Shown piece by piece: positions 8,482 through 16,033 of a DNA stretch of 37,297 nt. The stretch's first letter is position 1; every line of letters begins with the position of its first letter. The notes under the pieces were generated by a model, which was not told the origin of the DNA, did no database searches, and saw only the letters and a list, made by a program, of their open reading frames with translations. Origin of the DNA: JBDKVA01 sp039679375 (GTDB lineage Bacteria; Bacillota; Clostridia; Acetivibrionales; DTU013); NCBI GenBank assembly GCA_039679375.1, contig JBDKVA010000063.1:1-37297 (forward strand), read 5' to 3'. The position numbers were made by a program, and so were the translations under genes.

Positions 8482-8742
8482 TTAAAAAAATATGTCAAAC
8501 ACAAGCTTGCTTACCGATAGATGCGGCGGTGCCGATACCAGCAGGTGTATATGGTCTTTTGATACATGCCCTGCCAATATTTCCACTTCGTTGCACTTGC
8601 ATACGCCTCGAACCAGTTCCCTGGTTCGTTCGGCTATTTTTCCCGTTATAGCCGGCTTTCGATATTTCGTTATCCACACGATGTGATACTTTATGTCATA
8701 CGTACTATGCGCTGTCTTTCTGTAATTTTCCAAACCCGTCAC
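8482..8742 (-). pseudogene. tnpA: IS200/IS605-family TnpA transposase, 3' truncated
   Basis: An 86-aa reading frame matches the N-terminal two thirds of Y1-HUH transposases: AHSTYDIKYHIVWITKYRKP, then GHVSKDHIHLLVSAPPHLSVSKLV, with the HIH metal motif intact. Family members are about 130-150 aa and carry the catalytic tyrosine near the C-terminus. Here the match stops after SVSKLV and ends FDIFF, so the tyrosine helix is missing and the protein should be inactive. The start is GTG 8742, or TTG 8733 with GAGG at better spacing. No tnpB accompanies it. Confidence 0.85.
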
Positions 8743-8835
8743 CTCTTGTTTAGTCTTTCAAAAGAGTTGACTTCTGATTCCAGCAGGTTGACATAAAGGC
8801 TTCGCCTGAAAGGCGAGGGGTTTAACCCCATTATG
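8743..8835 (-). mobile_element. Residual IS200/IS605 end with subterminal hairpins
   Basis: Just upstream of the transposase fragment are two adjacent small palindromes, CGCCT-GAA-AGGCG (8803-8815) and GGGG-TTTAA-CCCC (8817-8829). IS200/IS605 elements carry subterminal hairpins at their ends instead of terminal inverted repeats, which fits. The exact outer boundary is not visible, and the other end has been lost with the 3' part of tnpA. Confidence 0.5.
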
Positions 8836-8893
8836 CAGACACTAATTTTCTTTACGAATATCATCGCAACACCTCCACTTCCCTATCCCTCCT

Positions 8894-10723
8894 CTACTCC
8901 ACTGTCACGCTCTTCGCCAGGTTCCTCGGCTTATCCACGTCGCAGCCTTTGAGCACCGCCATGTAGTAGGCAAAAAGCTGCATTGCAGTCACCGCTGCGA
9001 TCGGGGCAAGCAGCGGGTCGATATCGGGGATGGTGACGACCATGTCGGCAAGGCTTTCAACGTCCTTGTTCTTCTGCTGTGTAATGGCCATCACGACAGC
9101 GCCTCTGGCCTTTACTTCCTTGATGTTGCTGACCATCTTCTCATGAAGGCTGTCCTGCGTCATTGGGCAAACGACCAGTGTTCCCTTTTCGATCAGGGCT
9201 ATGGTACCATGTTTCAATTCACCGCCTGCATACGCCTCCGAGTGTATGTAGGAGATTTCCTTCAGCTTCAGCGAACCTTCCATGGAAAGTGCATAATCAA
9301 GCCCTCTGCCGATGAAGAAAATGCTTTTTGCATTATAGTGCTTGGCGGCAAATTTCTGTATATCCTCCCTGTTTGACAGTATCTTTTCTATAGCCGCGGG
9401 AATTTCCCTCAGGCCGTTCATAATATTCTGCATGTGCTGAGAGTCCAGTGTGCCCTTTTTCTGCGCAAATTCCAGTGCAATAAGCATTAATGCGGCAAGC
9501 TGTGTATTGTATGCCTTTGTGGAAGCAACCGCAATTTCCGGGCCTGCCCACGTATACAGCACATGATCGGACTCCCTGGCAATGGAACTTCCAATGACAT
9601 TTACGATGGACAATACTTTGGAGCCCTTCTTTTTCGCTTCTCTTAATGCAAACAACGTGTCAATCGTCTCGCCGGATTGGCTGATGATGATAATAAGGTT
9701 TTTGTTGCTGATGATCGGATCCCTGTATCTGAACTCGGATGCAACATCGGTCTCAACCGGTATGCGGGCAAGCTTCTCTATGAGATACTTTCCGACCATA
9801 CCCGCATGATATGCTGTTCCGCAGGCTACGATAAATATTTTTTCGATCCCTCGAAGGTACTCAGGGGTGATGCTGATGTTATCGAGTTCAATCCTTCCAT
9901 CCTTCATTCTTGGGCTGATGGTGTCCTTAATGACCTTTGGTTCTTCAAATATTTCCTTCATCATAAAATGCTCGAAACCAGACTTCTCTGCGGCTGCTAC
10001 ATCCCAGTCCACATGGAAAATTTTCTTTTTGGATTCAGCTCCGTAAATATCATAAACCGTGACCTTATCCTTGCTCAATACGGCTATATCCTTGTCCTCC
10101 AGTATATAAATGTCCCTGGTATGCTCCAGGATAGCAGGTATATCGGAGGCAATAAAATTTTCACCCTTCCCGAGACCTACGATCAGCGGACTGTCTTTTC
10201 TTGCCGCGACGAACCTGTCGTCGCAGTCGCTGCATATAACGCCCAGCGCATAGGAACCTTCCAGTTCGTTGACCGATTCCATGACAGCCTTTACAAGATC
10301 GCCATTGGCAAGGTAATGATATTCCACCAGATGTGCCACCACCTCGGTATCCGTGTCCGATACGAACCTGTAGCCTCTAGCTATCAGAAATTCCTTCAGC
10401 TTCATGTAGTTTTCAATGATACCGTTATGAACGACCGCTATTTTTCCGGAATTGCTCAGGTGAGGATGTGAATTGACGTCATTAGGCTCGCCATGTGTTG
10501 CCCATCTCGTATGCCCAATACCGATGTTTCCGCCAACGGTACCTGTACCCAGCTTTTCTTCAAGTGCAGCAAGCCTGCCCTTGCATTTTATTACAGACAG
10601 GCGTCCATGATCAAACAGCGCCACGCCTGCCGAGTCATAACCCCTGTATTCCAGCTTCTTTAAGCCGTTTAGCAAAATGGGGGTTGCTTCTTTTTCACCT
10701 ATATATCCAACTATTCCACACAT
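8894..10723 (-). CDS. glmS: Glutamine--fructose-6-phosphate aminotransferase (isomerizing)
   Basis: Makes glucosamine-6-phosphate from fructose-6-phosphate and glutamine, the first committed step to UDP-GlcNAc. It is 609 aa, the usual bacterial length. The Ntn-type glutaminase domain (about 1-240) starts MCGIVGYIG with nucleophile Cys2 and has YRGYDSAG and GHTRWATHG. Two SIS domains follow: one with ACGTAYHAG and SQSGETIDT, the other with FIGRGLDYALSMEGSLKLKEISYIHSEA, ending in the invariant KPRNLAKSVTVE. The ATG has GGAG nine bases upstream. Expression should be controlled by the glmS ribozyme in its roughly 585-nt leader. Confidence 0.98.
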   Translation of the reverse strand: MCGIVGYIGEKEATPILLNGLKKLEYRGYDSAGVALFDHGRLSVIKCKGRLAALEEKLGTGTVGGNIGIGHTRWATHGEPNDVNSHPHLSNSGKIAVVHNGIIENYMKLKEFLIARGYRFVSDTDTEVVAHLVEYHYLANGDLVKAVMESVNELEGSYALGVICSDCDDRFVAARKDSPLIVGLGKGENFIASDIPAILEHTRDIYILEDKDIAVLSKDKVTVYDIYGAESKKKIFHVDWDVAAAEKSGFEHFMMKEIFEEPKVIKDTISPRMKDGRIELDNISITPEYLRGIEKIFIVACGTAYHAGMVGKYLIEKLARIPVETDVASEFRYRDPIISNKNLIIIISQSGETIDTLFALREAKKKGSKVLSIVNVIGSSIARESDHVLYTWAGPEIAVASTKAYNTQLAALMLIALEFAQKKGTLDSQHMQNIMNGLREIPAAIEKILSNREDIQKFAAKHYNAKSIFFIGRGLDYALSMEGSLKLKEISYIHSEAYAGGELKHGTIALIEKGTLVVCPMTQDSLHEKMVSNIKEVKARGAVVMAITQQKNKDVESLADMVVTIPDIDPLLAPIAAVTAMQLFAYYMAVLKGCDVDKPRNLAKSVTVE

Positions 10724-10909
10724 AATTCATACTCCTTTACAACTTCAAATTGTTAAAATAGATTGCCGCTTGACTGCTGCAATGTTGCGTTCACAGCTGT
10801 AGCAGAGCTATGCAATGTTTCATGACCGTTGCAAAGTATGGCAGTAATTCACCGGCAGGTTTTTACCGCTTAAATACGTTTGCCATGGAAATAAATGCAC
10901 ACGATGATA

Positions 10910-10942
10910 ATATCTGCCGGCTATATGAAAAGCCGGAGATAT
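10910..10942 (-). other. Stem-loop in the glmS leader
   Basis: ATATCT and CCGGCT (10910-10922, one bulged G) pair with AGCCGGAGATAT (10931-10942), giving 12 bp. It lies between the ribozyme and glmS. In the glmS direction no U run follows, so it is more likely a leader structure or processing site than an intrinsic terminator. I see no gene in the rest of 10724-10990. Confidence 0.45.
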
Positions 10943-10989
10943 TTAAATAAATTGTAAAATTACTCTGTGGATTTTAAGATATGATCAGG

Positions 10990-11180
10990 ATTGCCACCTG
11001 AGCTGTTTTTGTTGTACAGTTGCCTGCATTTTCTGTTAAGCTCTGCGATCGTGGCCAACCGGAAGGTTTCCGCCGAATCTTTCGATACCTCACAGCATTT
11101 TCCTTTATATCGGAATTGCCGTGACCTCCTTCTCCTCGTCGACGCGCCGATAGTTATCCGCCGCGTCCTGGCGCTTGTTC
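10990..11180 (-). ncRNA. glmS ribozyme (glucosamine-6-phosphate responsive)
   Basis: On the minus strand the core reads AAGCGCCAGGAC, then GTCGACGAGGAG, then ATTCGGCGGAAACCTTCCGG and GGTTGGCC. These are the conserved glmS ribozyme segments in order, comparable to the B. subtilis sequence as I remember it. Self-cleavage is expected between A (11175) and G (11174). GAGCT and AGCTC (11000-11004 with 11039-11043) pair and suggest the 3' limit of the structured part. In this class glucosamine-6-phosphate is the cofactor, and the cleaved mRNA is degraded, lowering GlmS. Position and orientation, directly upstream of glmS, agree. Confidence 0.95.
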
Positions 11181-11314
11181 TGTTGCCCTGTATCTACCCT
11201 CACTTTCCGGGCATCAATCCTGCCTTAACAAATCCTTCTTTGTTTATGAGCACCTTCTTTCAAACAAATTTTCATAAGCCGTCTGCATATGTAAATACAA
11301 ATCGTCTACATCAC

Positions 11315-11344
11315 AGTATATTCAAAATGAATATGGATTGTCAA
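11315..11344 (-). promoter_or_regulatory. Promoter for the glmS ribozyme and mRNA
   Basis: A perfect TTGACA (11344-11339) and TATACT (11320-11315) are separated by 18 bp on the minus strand. Transcription would begin near 11308, about 130 nt before the ribozyme cleavage site. The whole 10724-11574 gap is thus explained by leader, ribozyme, this promoter and the divergent EamA promoter. Confidence 0.65.
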
Positions 11345-11508
11345 ATGAAATTTACGAACTGCGCAACTGAAGCATGAAGCATGAAATATCTTGACTTGTA
11401 CAGTCTCATTTTTACGACGCTATTTTTTTCATAGGTCCCTTCAGCAATGACATTTATGTTAACTATATTTATAAACTTAAATTAGTGATTTCACTGAGAA
11501 AGTACTGC

Positions 11509-11537
11509 TTGATTTCAGTAAATCCAGCTGGTATGAT
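11509..11537 (+). promoter_or_regulatory. Candidate promoter for the EamA gene
   Basis: TTGATT (11509-11514), a 17-bp spacer, and TATGAT (11532-11537) lie about 40 bp upstream of the gene start. The matches are 4/6 and 5/6. Confidence 0.42.
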
Positions 11538-11574
11538 AGATTCATTATTTTAAAGTATTGATGGAGTAAAGCTC

Positions 11575-12000
11575 ATGCTTATGTATGTGATATCAATAGT
11601 CATCATTGTGGCATCAAATGTGCTTTATAATATAAGTCAGAAATCAACACCGCAAAAAGCTAATCCCTTTGCCGCCCTGCTCATCACCTATCTGACTTCG
11701 ACTATTCTGACATTTATCCTGTCGTTTTTTTACAAATCTGACAAGAATCTTTTCCAATCCTTTAAAGAACTAAATTGGACCAGCATAGCCCTTGGCTTTG
11801 CAATTGTAGGTCTCGAATTTGGTTATTTGATGGCTTACCGGGCTGGCTGGAACATCAGTATAGGCTCATTAGTGGCAAACATATTTCTTGCCGTCATACT
11901 GATTCCCATCGGTATACTATTTTATAAAGAAGGCTTCGAGCTATATAAAGTGCTTGGAGCAGTTTTTTGCATCATTGGATTGGTACTTATAAACAAATAA
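11575..12000 (+). CDS. EamA/DMT-family half-size transporter
   Basis: A 141-aa protein with four to five hydrophobic spans covering a single EamA domain. The family pattern is visible in LGFAIVGLEFGYLMAYRAGWNISIGSLVANIFLAVILIPIGILFYKE and the final LGAVFCIIGLVLINK. Most DMT transporters have two EamA repeats (about 300 aa); half-size members work as dimers, as in small multidrug resistance proteins. The substrate is unknown. The start ATG has GGAG upstream at reasonable spacing, and an ATG two codons later is also possible. A 7-bp stem (GGCTAAA/TTTAGCC, 12018-12049) follows the stop, without a U run. Confidence 0.78.
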   Translation: MLMYVISIVIIVASNVLYNISQKSTPQKANPFAALLITYLTSTILTFILSFFYKSDKNLFQSFKELNWTSIALGFAIVGLEFGYLMAYRAGWNISIGSLVANIFLAVILIPIGILFYKEGFELYKVLGAVFCIIGLVLINK

Positions 12001-12123
12001 TGCCGGCTTTCTTATAGGGCTAAATACCTATCTTATTAGTACTTTAGCCTTGATTCCAAGCAAAATAACGTACTATATGGTAGAATATTCAATATATTTT
12101 ATACTGAGGAAAGAGAATAAAAC

Positions 12124-12315
12124 ATGGATAAATTGTATAATTTAATTATTATAACTATAGTATCTTTTTTCCTATTAGTCTTTTTCGCTATTATCATTAT
12201 AAGAATAAGACAGCTGACAAATGAGATCAATTCTTTGCGTTTCGAGCAGGATAAAATGAATTTCAGGCTTTTCGTTGCAGAAATGAAGCAAAAAAATAAT
12301 GAAAAGATCTCCTAA
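12124..12315 (+). CDS. Small single-pass membrane protein with charged tail
   Basis: A 63-aa protein with one strongly hydrophobic N-terminal span (about 6-28) followed by a charged helix (about 29-58) of Glu, Lys, Arg and Gln spaced like a coiled coil. I do not recognise it. It could be an N-in membrane anchor with a cytoplasmic helix. The ribosome site is weak (GAGG rather far upstream), so translation is likely but unproven. It precedes the COG3910-type ATPase gene by 84 bp. Confidence 0.5.
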   Translation: MDKLYNLIIITIVSFFLLVFFAIIIIRIRQLTNEINSLRFEQDKMNFRLFVAEMKQKNNEKIS

Positions 12316-12399
12316 TTACGGCACAATCATAACCATCCTCATATGGCAAAATTCATATTCACATGATAGAATAAAAAAGGAGTGAGGGGATCCTTCGAT

Positions 12400-13155
12400 A
12401 TGGATTTGGAGCTGTCAAACCAATATATAAAAAGTGTGGATTTGAAAAGGGAACAGATTCCTTCCTTCAAGGAATACCCTTTTTGTCTGCCTGCAATAAA
12501 AAATATTGACAATCTGGTTTTCCATCCCAAAGTCACATTTTTCATCGGCGAGAATGGGACAGGTAAATCAACGATTCTGGAGTCGATTGCAGCTGCGTAT
12601 GGCTTCAATCCCGAAGGCGGGTCGAAGAATTTCTCATTTTCCACCGCGGAATCACACTCCGGGCTCTTCAATTTTATCAAGCTTGTAAAGGGAGTAAAGA
12701 GACCTAAGGATGGATTCTTCCTGAGAGCGGAAAGCTTTTACAATGTCGCCACGTACATTGATGCACTGGATAGGGAAGATAGCTTCGGACCGCCTATCAA
12801 AGCCGCCTTTGGCGGGAAATCATTGCATGAGCAATCCCATGGGGAGTCCTTTTTTTCATTGTTCATGAACCGATTGCGCGGGAAAGGCGTCTATATACTG
12901 GATGAACCGGAAGCAGCCCTGTCGCCTTCAAGGCAGATGTCGCTGGTCAGCAGGATACATGAGCTGGTTAATAAAGACTCCCAGTTCATTATCGCAACGC
13001 ACTCGCCCATCATTATGGCCTATCCTGACGCATATATATATGAAATCAGGGATGGCCTAAAAAGGGTAAAGTACGAAGAAACAGAGCATTACCAGGTCAC
13101 GCGCGCTTTTATCAACAACAGGGATAAAATGCTGAAGGAATTGATGCTACCATAA
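12400..13155 (+). CDS. AAA/ABC-type predicted ATPase (COG3910-like)
   Basis: A 251-aa soluble ABC-fold ATPase. Walker A is GENGTGKST (50-58), the signature-like stretch is SLHEQSHGESFF instead of LSGGQ, Walker B is GVYILDEPEAAL, and the switch His is in IIATHSPIIMAYPDA. Other conserved segments (VKGVKRPKDGFFLRAESFYNVATYID, YEETEHYQVTR) match the widespread predicted ATPases of COG3910, whose role is not established; they resemble SMC/RecF-like chromosome or stress ATPases more than transporters. ATG 12400 has GAGGGG about ten bases upstream and is preferred over the GTG at 12382. No permease or nuclease gene adjoins it. Confidence 0.85.
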   Translation: MDLELSNQYIKSVDLKREQIPSFKEYPFCLPAIKNIDNLVFHPKVTFFIGENGTGKSTILESIAAAYGFNPEGGSKNFSFSTAESHSGLFNFIKLVKGVKRPKDGFFLRAESFYNVATYIDALDREDSFGPPIKAAFGGKSLHEQSHGESFFSLFMNRLRGKGVYILDEPEAALSPSRQMSLVSRIHELVNKDSQFIIATHSPIIMAYPDAYIYEIRDGLKRVKYEETEHYQVTRAFINNRDKMLKELMLP

Positions 13156-13214
13156 TAAGAGGAAATGCTGTATTATGTATGTTGATTATAAAATAACGAA
13201 AGGAAAGTACCATT

Positions 13215-13874
13215 ATGAACCTATATGTTGATAGTCTGTTTGATCTTTCCGAATGTTCAGAAAAAGCGATATTTGAAGGAGTAAAATATCCGTGGGAGGC
13301 ATTGTCAAAGATCAAAACCTTTTTGATCAGGTTTTCCAAAACCCTTCCGGCTGATTTCGAAAGGATCGGCGAATTTGTTTGGGTCGGGAAAGGCACTACC
13401 ATAGAAAAAACCGTATGTATAAAAGGCCCAGCCATTATAGGTTATAATTGTGAAATCCGCCAATGCGCATTCATAAGGGAGAACGTGATTATCGGCAATG
13501 AAGTTGTGGTCGGCAATTCCACCGAATTGAAAAACTCTCTGTTATTCAATAAAGTACAGGTTCCGCACTTTAATTATGTTGGCGATTCAATACTAGGCTA
13601 TAAAGCCCATTTGGGCGCCGGCGTCATACTTTCGAACCTGAAATCCATCGGTGAAACGGTAAAAATAAAAAATGAGACGGAATATATCGAAACAGGCTTG
13701 AGAAAGTTTGGAGCTATGATCGGAGACCATGCTGAAATAGGCTGCAATTCGGTATTAAATCCCGGAACGGTAATTGGTAAAAACAGCATTGTATACCCTC
13801 TCACCTCTGTAAGAGGGTATGTACCTGAAAACTATATACTGAAAAATACCGGCGAACTGGTTGCAAAAAGGTGA
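13215..13874 (+). CDS. GlmU C-terminal-like left-handed beta-helix protein
   Basis: A 219-aa protein with hexapeptide repeats from about residue 55 onward (VWVGKGTTIEKTVCIKGPAIIG, VIIGNEVVVGNS) and the GlmU/nucleotidyltransferase-like stretch VGDSILGYKAHLGAGVILSN (about 122-141). It then has MIGDHAEIGCNSVLNPGTVIGKNSIVYP. The helical N-terminus (1-50) is not a pyrophosphorylase domain, so only the acetyltransferase-type half is present. Related proteins are often labelled UDP-GlcNAc pyrophosphorylase-related. The position between glmM and glmS suggests a role near UDP-GlcNAc metabolism, but no activity can be assigned. The start ATG has AGGAAAG upstream. Confidence 0.72.
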   Translation: MNLYVDSLFDLSECSEKAIFEGVKYPWEALSKIKTFLIRFSKTLPADFERIGEFVWVGKGTTIEKTVCIKGPAIIGYNCEIRQCAFIRENVIIGNEVVVGNSTELKNSLLFNKVQVPHFNYVGDSILGYKAHLGAGVILSNLKSIGETVKIKNETEYIETGLRKFGAMIGDHAEIGCNSVLNPGTVIGKNSIVYPLTSVRGYVPENYILKNTGELVAKR

Positions 13875-13897
13875 ACCGATCTGCCCGCTATAACCAA

Positions 13898-13915
13898 TGT
13901 GGGCTACCGCCCACA
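13898..13915. other. Seven-bp perfect hairpin after the beta-helix gene
   Basis: TGTGGGC (13898-13904) pairs with GCCCACA (13909-13915) around a TACC tetraloop. It lies 23 bp past the stop. No U run follows on either strand, so it is only a possible mRNA 3' structure. Confidence 0.4.
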
Positions 13916-13928
13916 ACCCAACGAATGT

Positions 13929-13990
13929 ACTTATTGCCGCGAATGTGAAACTATTTTCTTGCTTTTTATTGCAGTTTCGCGGCAATAAGT
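13929..13990. repeat. Inverted repeat with 15-bp perfect arms, copy 1 of a dispersed repeat
   Basis: ACTTATTGCCGCGAA (13929-13943) is perfectly complementary to 13976-13990, with a 32-nt AT-rich loop. The block 13940-13994 recurs at 36557-36611 with only three differences in 55. The element lies between the 3' ends of the beta-helix gene and glmM, so it may also act as a transcript end for either, though no U run follows. Confidence 0.75.
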
Positions 13991-14004
13991 TACTGACGCA
14001 ATAG

Positions 14005-14049
14005 GACCGGCTTTAGCTCAGCCAAGAGACCGGCTTTAGCTCAGCCAAG
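14005..14049. repeat. Tandem duplication, 23-bp period, at the glmM stop
   Basis: A 23-bp unit containing GACCGGCTTTAGCTCAGCC occurs twice head to tail (14005-14027 and 14028-14049). The glmM stop codon lies in the second copy as read on the plus strand. Each unit contains a short GGCT/AGCC stem, so the transcript would end with two small tandem hairpins. Confidence 0.75.
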
Positions 14050-15390
14050 CCTTTGTTCAATGATAGCCGCAAGCTCTGCGGCTCTTTTTGTTATGTACTC
14101 TTTGTCCTTGCCCTCTATCATCACACGTACAAGAGGCTCCGTACCGGATGGCCGGATCAGTACCCTGCCTTCGCCGTGGAATTCGGTCTCGAGCTCAGAG
14201 CAAAGCCTTGCTACCAGCTCATCCTCCATATAATGATGCTTGTTCTCATTTTTTACTCTTGCGTTTTTCAATACCTGCGGCAGGACCTGCATGACTCCCG
14301 CCAACTCGGAGAGCTTCCTTCCGGTTGCCTTTATTGCACTGAGCAGTTGAAGTGCCGTAAGAAGTCCGTCCCCTGTAGTGTTATGCTTCAGGAAAATGAC
14401 ATGGCCTGACTGTTCACCGCCAAGCACGTAGCCTTTTTCCAGCATCTCCTCAAGTACGTAACGGTCGCCCACCTTGGTTTTGACCAGATGCAGCCCATTT
14501 TTCTGAGCCATGATATCAAGTCCCAGATTACTCATCACCGTAACCACAATCGTATTTTTGTCAAGGTTGCCGTTCTGATTCAAGATAAGGCCAATAATGG
14601 CCATGATCTGATCACCGTCCACCAGCCTGCCGTTTTCGTCTACGGCAAGCACACGGTCGGCGTCGCCGTCAAATGCAAAGCCCAGGTCGGCTCCGCACTC
14701 GGTCACATATTTTTTTAACGCTGAAATATGGGTTGAACCGCAATCTTTATTAATGTTGATTCCATTTGGATCGCTGTGGATGACCCGGACCTCCGCGCCA
14801 AGCTCGGCCAGCATCATGGGCGCAGCCTTGTAGGATGCGCCGTTGGCGCAATCAATAGCAATTTTGAGGCCTTTCAGGTCGCAGCTGATTGTGCTTTTCA
14901 GAAAGTTTACATAATCTCTGATTGAGTTCTCTGCTGTGCTCCTCTTCCCTATTTTCTCTCCAATCGGCAATGGAATTTCTTCCGCGCCTTTCCTGATTAG
15001 CTCTTCAATGCTGTCTTCCATACTGTCGGGCAACTTGTAACCTTTTGAATCAAAAAACTTGATTCCATTGAATTCGAAGGGGTTATGCGAAGCCGATATC
15101 ACAACGCCGGCATCCGCTCCATAATACCTTGTCAGATAAGCTACAGCCGGAGTTGGTATGACGCCAAGGCATACGGCTTCCGCGCCGACCGAGCAAATGC
15201 CGGCAACAAGGGCTGATTCCAGCATATGCCCCGAAATCCTTGTATCCATACCTACCAGTATTTTCGGTGCGTGTTTGGTTTCAGCAGTCAGCACATATGC
15301 GCCGGCCTGCCCGAGCTTATAGGCGAGTTCCCCCGAAAGCTCCGTATTTGCAACTCCCCTGACGCCATCCGTTCCAAAAAGTCTTGCCAT
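14041..15390 (-). CDS. glmM: Phosphoglucosamine mutase
   Basis: Interconverts glucosamine-6-phosphate and glucosamine-1-phosphate on the way to UDP-GlcNAc. It is 449 aa, the usual length. It opens MARLFGTDGVRGVAN, has the phosphoserine loop VISASHNPFEFNGIKFF (Ser101), the metal-binding DGDADR (241-246), the sugar-binding GGEQSGH, and the phosphate-binding RPSGTEPLVRVMIEG near the C-terminus. The ATG has AGGAGG about ten bases upstream. In many Firmicutes it directly follows cdaA-cdaR; here a DUF3784-type gene and a lipoprotein gene intervene, and it seems to have its own promoter. Confidence 0.98.
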   Translation of the reverse strand: MARLFGTDGVRGVANTELSGELAYKLGQAGAYVLTAETKHAPKILVGMDTRISGHMLESALVAGICSVGAEAVCLGVIPTPAVAYLTRYYGADAGVVISASHNPFEFNGIKFFDSKGYKLPDSMEDSIEELIRKGAEEIPLPIGEKIGKRSTAENSIRDYVNFLKSTISCDLKGLKIAIDCANGASYKAAPMMLAELGAEVRVIHSDPNGININKDCGSTHISALKKYVTECGADLGFAFDGDADRVLAVDENGRLVDGDQIMAIIGLILNQNGNLDKNTIVVTVMSNLGLDIMAQKNGLHLVKTKVGDRYVLEEMLEKGYVLGGEQSGHVIFLKHNTTGDGLLTALQLLSAIKATGRKLSELAGVMQVLPQVLKNARVKNENKHHYMEDELVARLCSELETEFHGEGRVLIRPSGTEPLVRVMIEGKDKEYITKRAAELAAIIEQRLG

Positions 15391-15453
15391 CTATGATGTT
15401 CCTCCTGTATTTCAAATATTCATACTGGTTTACACCCTGCACTCCCAGTGTTA

Positions 15454-15482
15454 ATTATAACCATTTGAAAGTTGAAGCACAA
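15454..15482 (-). promoter_or_regulatory. Candidate glmM promoter
   Basis: A perfect TATAAT (15459-15454) with TTGTGC (15482-15477) at 17 bp lies about 65 bp before the glmM start and just after the lipoprotein stop. The -35 match is only 3/6. Confidence 0.42.
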
Positions 15483-15489
15483 TAATTTT

Positions 15490-15963
15490 CTAATCTTCTA
15501 CAGCGGTTGATTTCATTTCCTTTCCCAGTATCAGATCGATTTTGATCTCCCCGCTGGCATTATTTCCTACAATTTTGAAGCGGTATTTGCCCTCAGGCAA
15601 TACAACCATGTGGCTGCCTTCCTTGCTTCCTTCAAAAACAGTGGTAATATCGCCGCTCTCCGGTATCAGGACCCCTTTGAACTTCCCGCTGTCTACATCG
15701 GATTTGAATTCGAATTTAATCTCACCCTGCTTATCAACTGCAATATTCCAAATAGTTTGATCGCCGATGAATTTGCTATATTTTACTTCTATTTGAGAAT
15801 CACCGGTTTCCCCGGTTCGATCCTGGAAACTGAATGAATCCCCTTTACTGCGAATCAATTCATCGTCGCTGTAGATCTTTTTCTTCTCGTCGCCTGCTGT
15901 GCTGCATCCATAAAAAGCAATTATCAGCGCCGTTATCAATAAAACACACCATGTCTTTTTCAT
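15490..15963 (-). CDS. Small lipoprotein, unknown
   Basis: A 157-aa precursor with a lipoprotein signal: KK, a hydrophobic core and a lipobox AFYGC, so Cys20 would be lipidated and the protein held on the outer face of the membrane. The mature part is beta-rich (IEVKYSKFIGDQTIWNIAV, KFEFKSDVDSGKFKGVLI, GKYRFKIVGNNASGEIKIDLIL), suggesting a single beta-sandwich of the kind that binds ligands or proteins. I do not recognise the family. It follows the DUF3784-type gene on the same strand (70-bp gap), probably in one operon. Confidence 0.75.
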   Translation of the reverse strand: MKKTWCVLLITALIIAFYGCSTAGDEKKKIYSDDELIRSKGDSFSFQDRTGETGDSQIEVKYSKFIGDQTIWNIAVDKQGEIKFEFKSDVDSGKFKGVLIPESGDITTVFEGSKEGSHMVVLPEGKYRFKIVGNNASGEIKIDLILGKEMKSTAVED

Positions 15964-16033
15964 ACCTTAACGATTACCCCCTGTGTAACATTTCTGTTGT
16001 CTCTACTTTCCGCATAGGCTGCCCTTCCGTCAT

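Noticed and set aside
9677..10471. A 264-aa plus-strand frame antisense to glmS
   Set aside because: Shadow of the glmS coding sequence; no ribosome site and no family motif.
10991..11377. A plus-strand 128-aa frame opposite the glmS leader
   Set aside because: It lies exactly antisense to the glmS ribozyme and promoter, whose conserved sequence explains the open frame.
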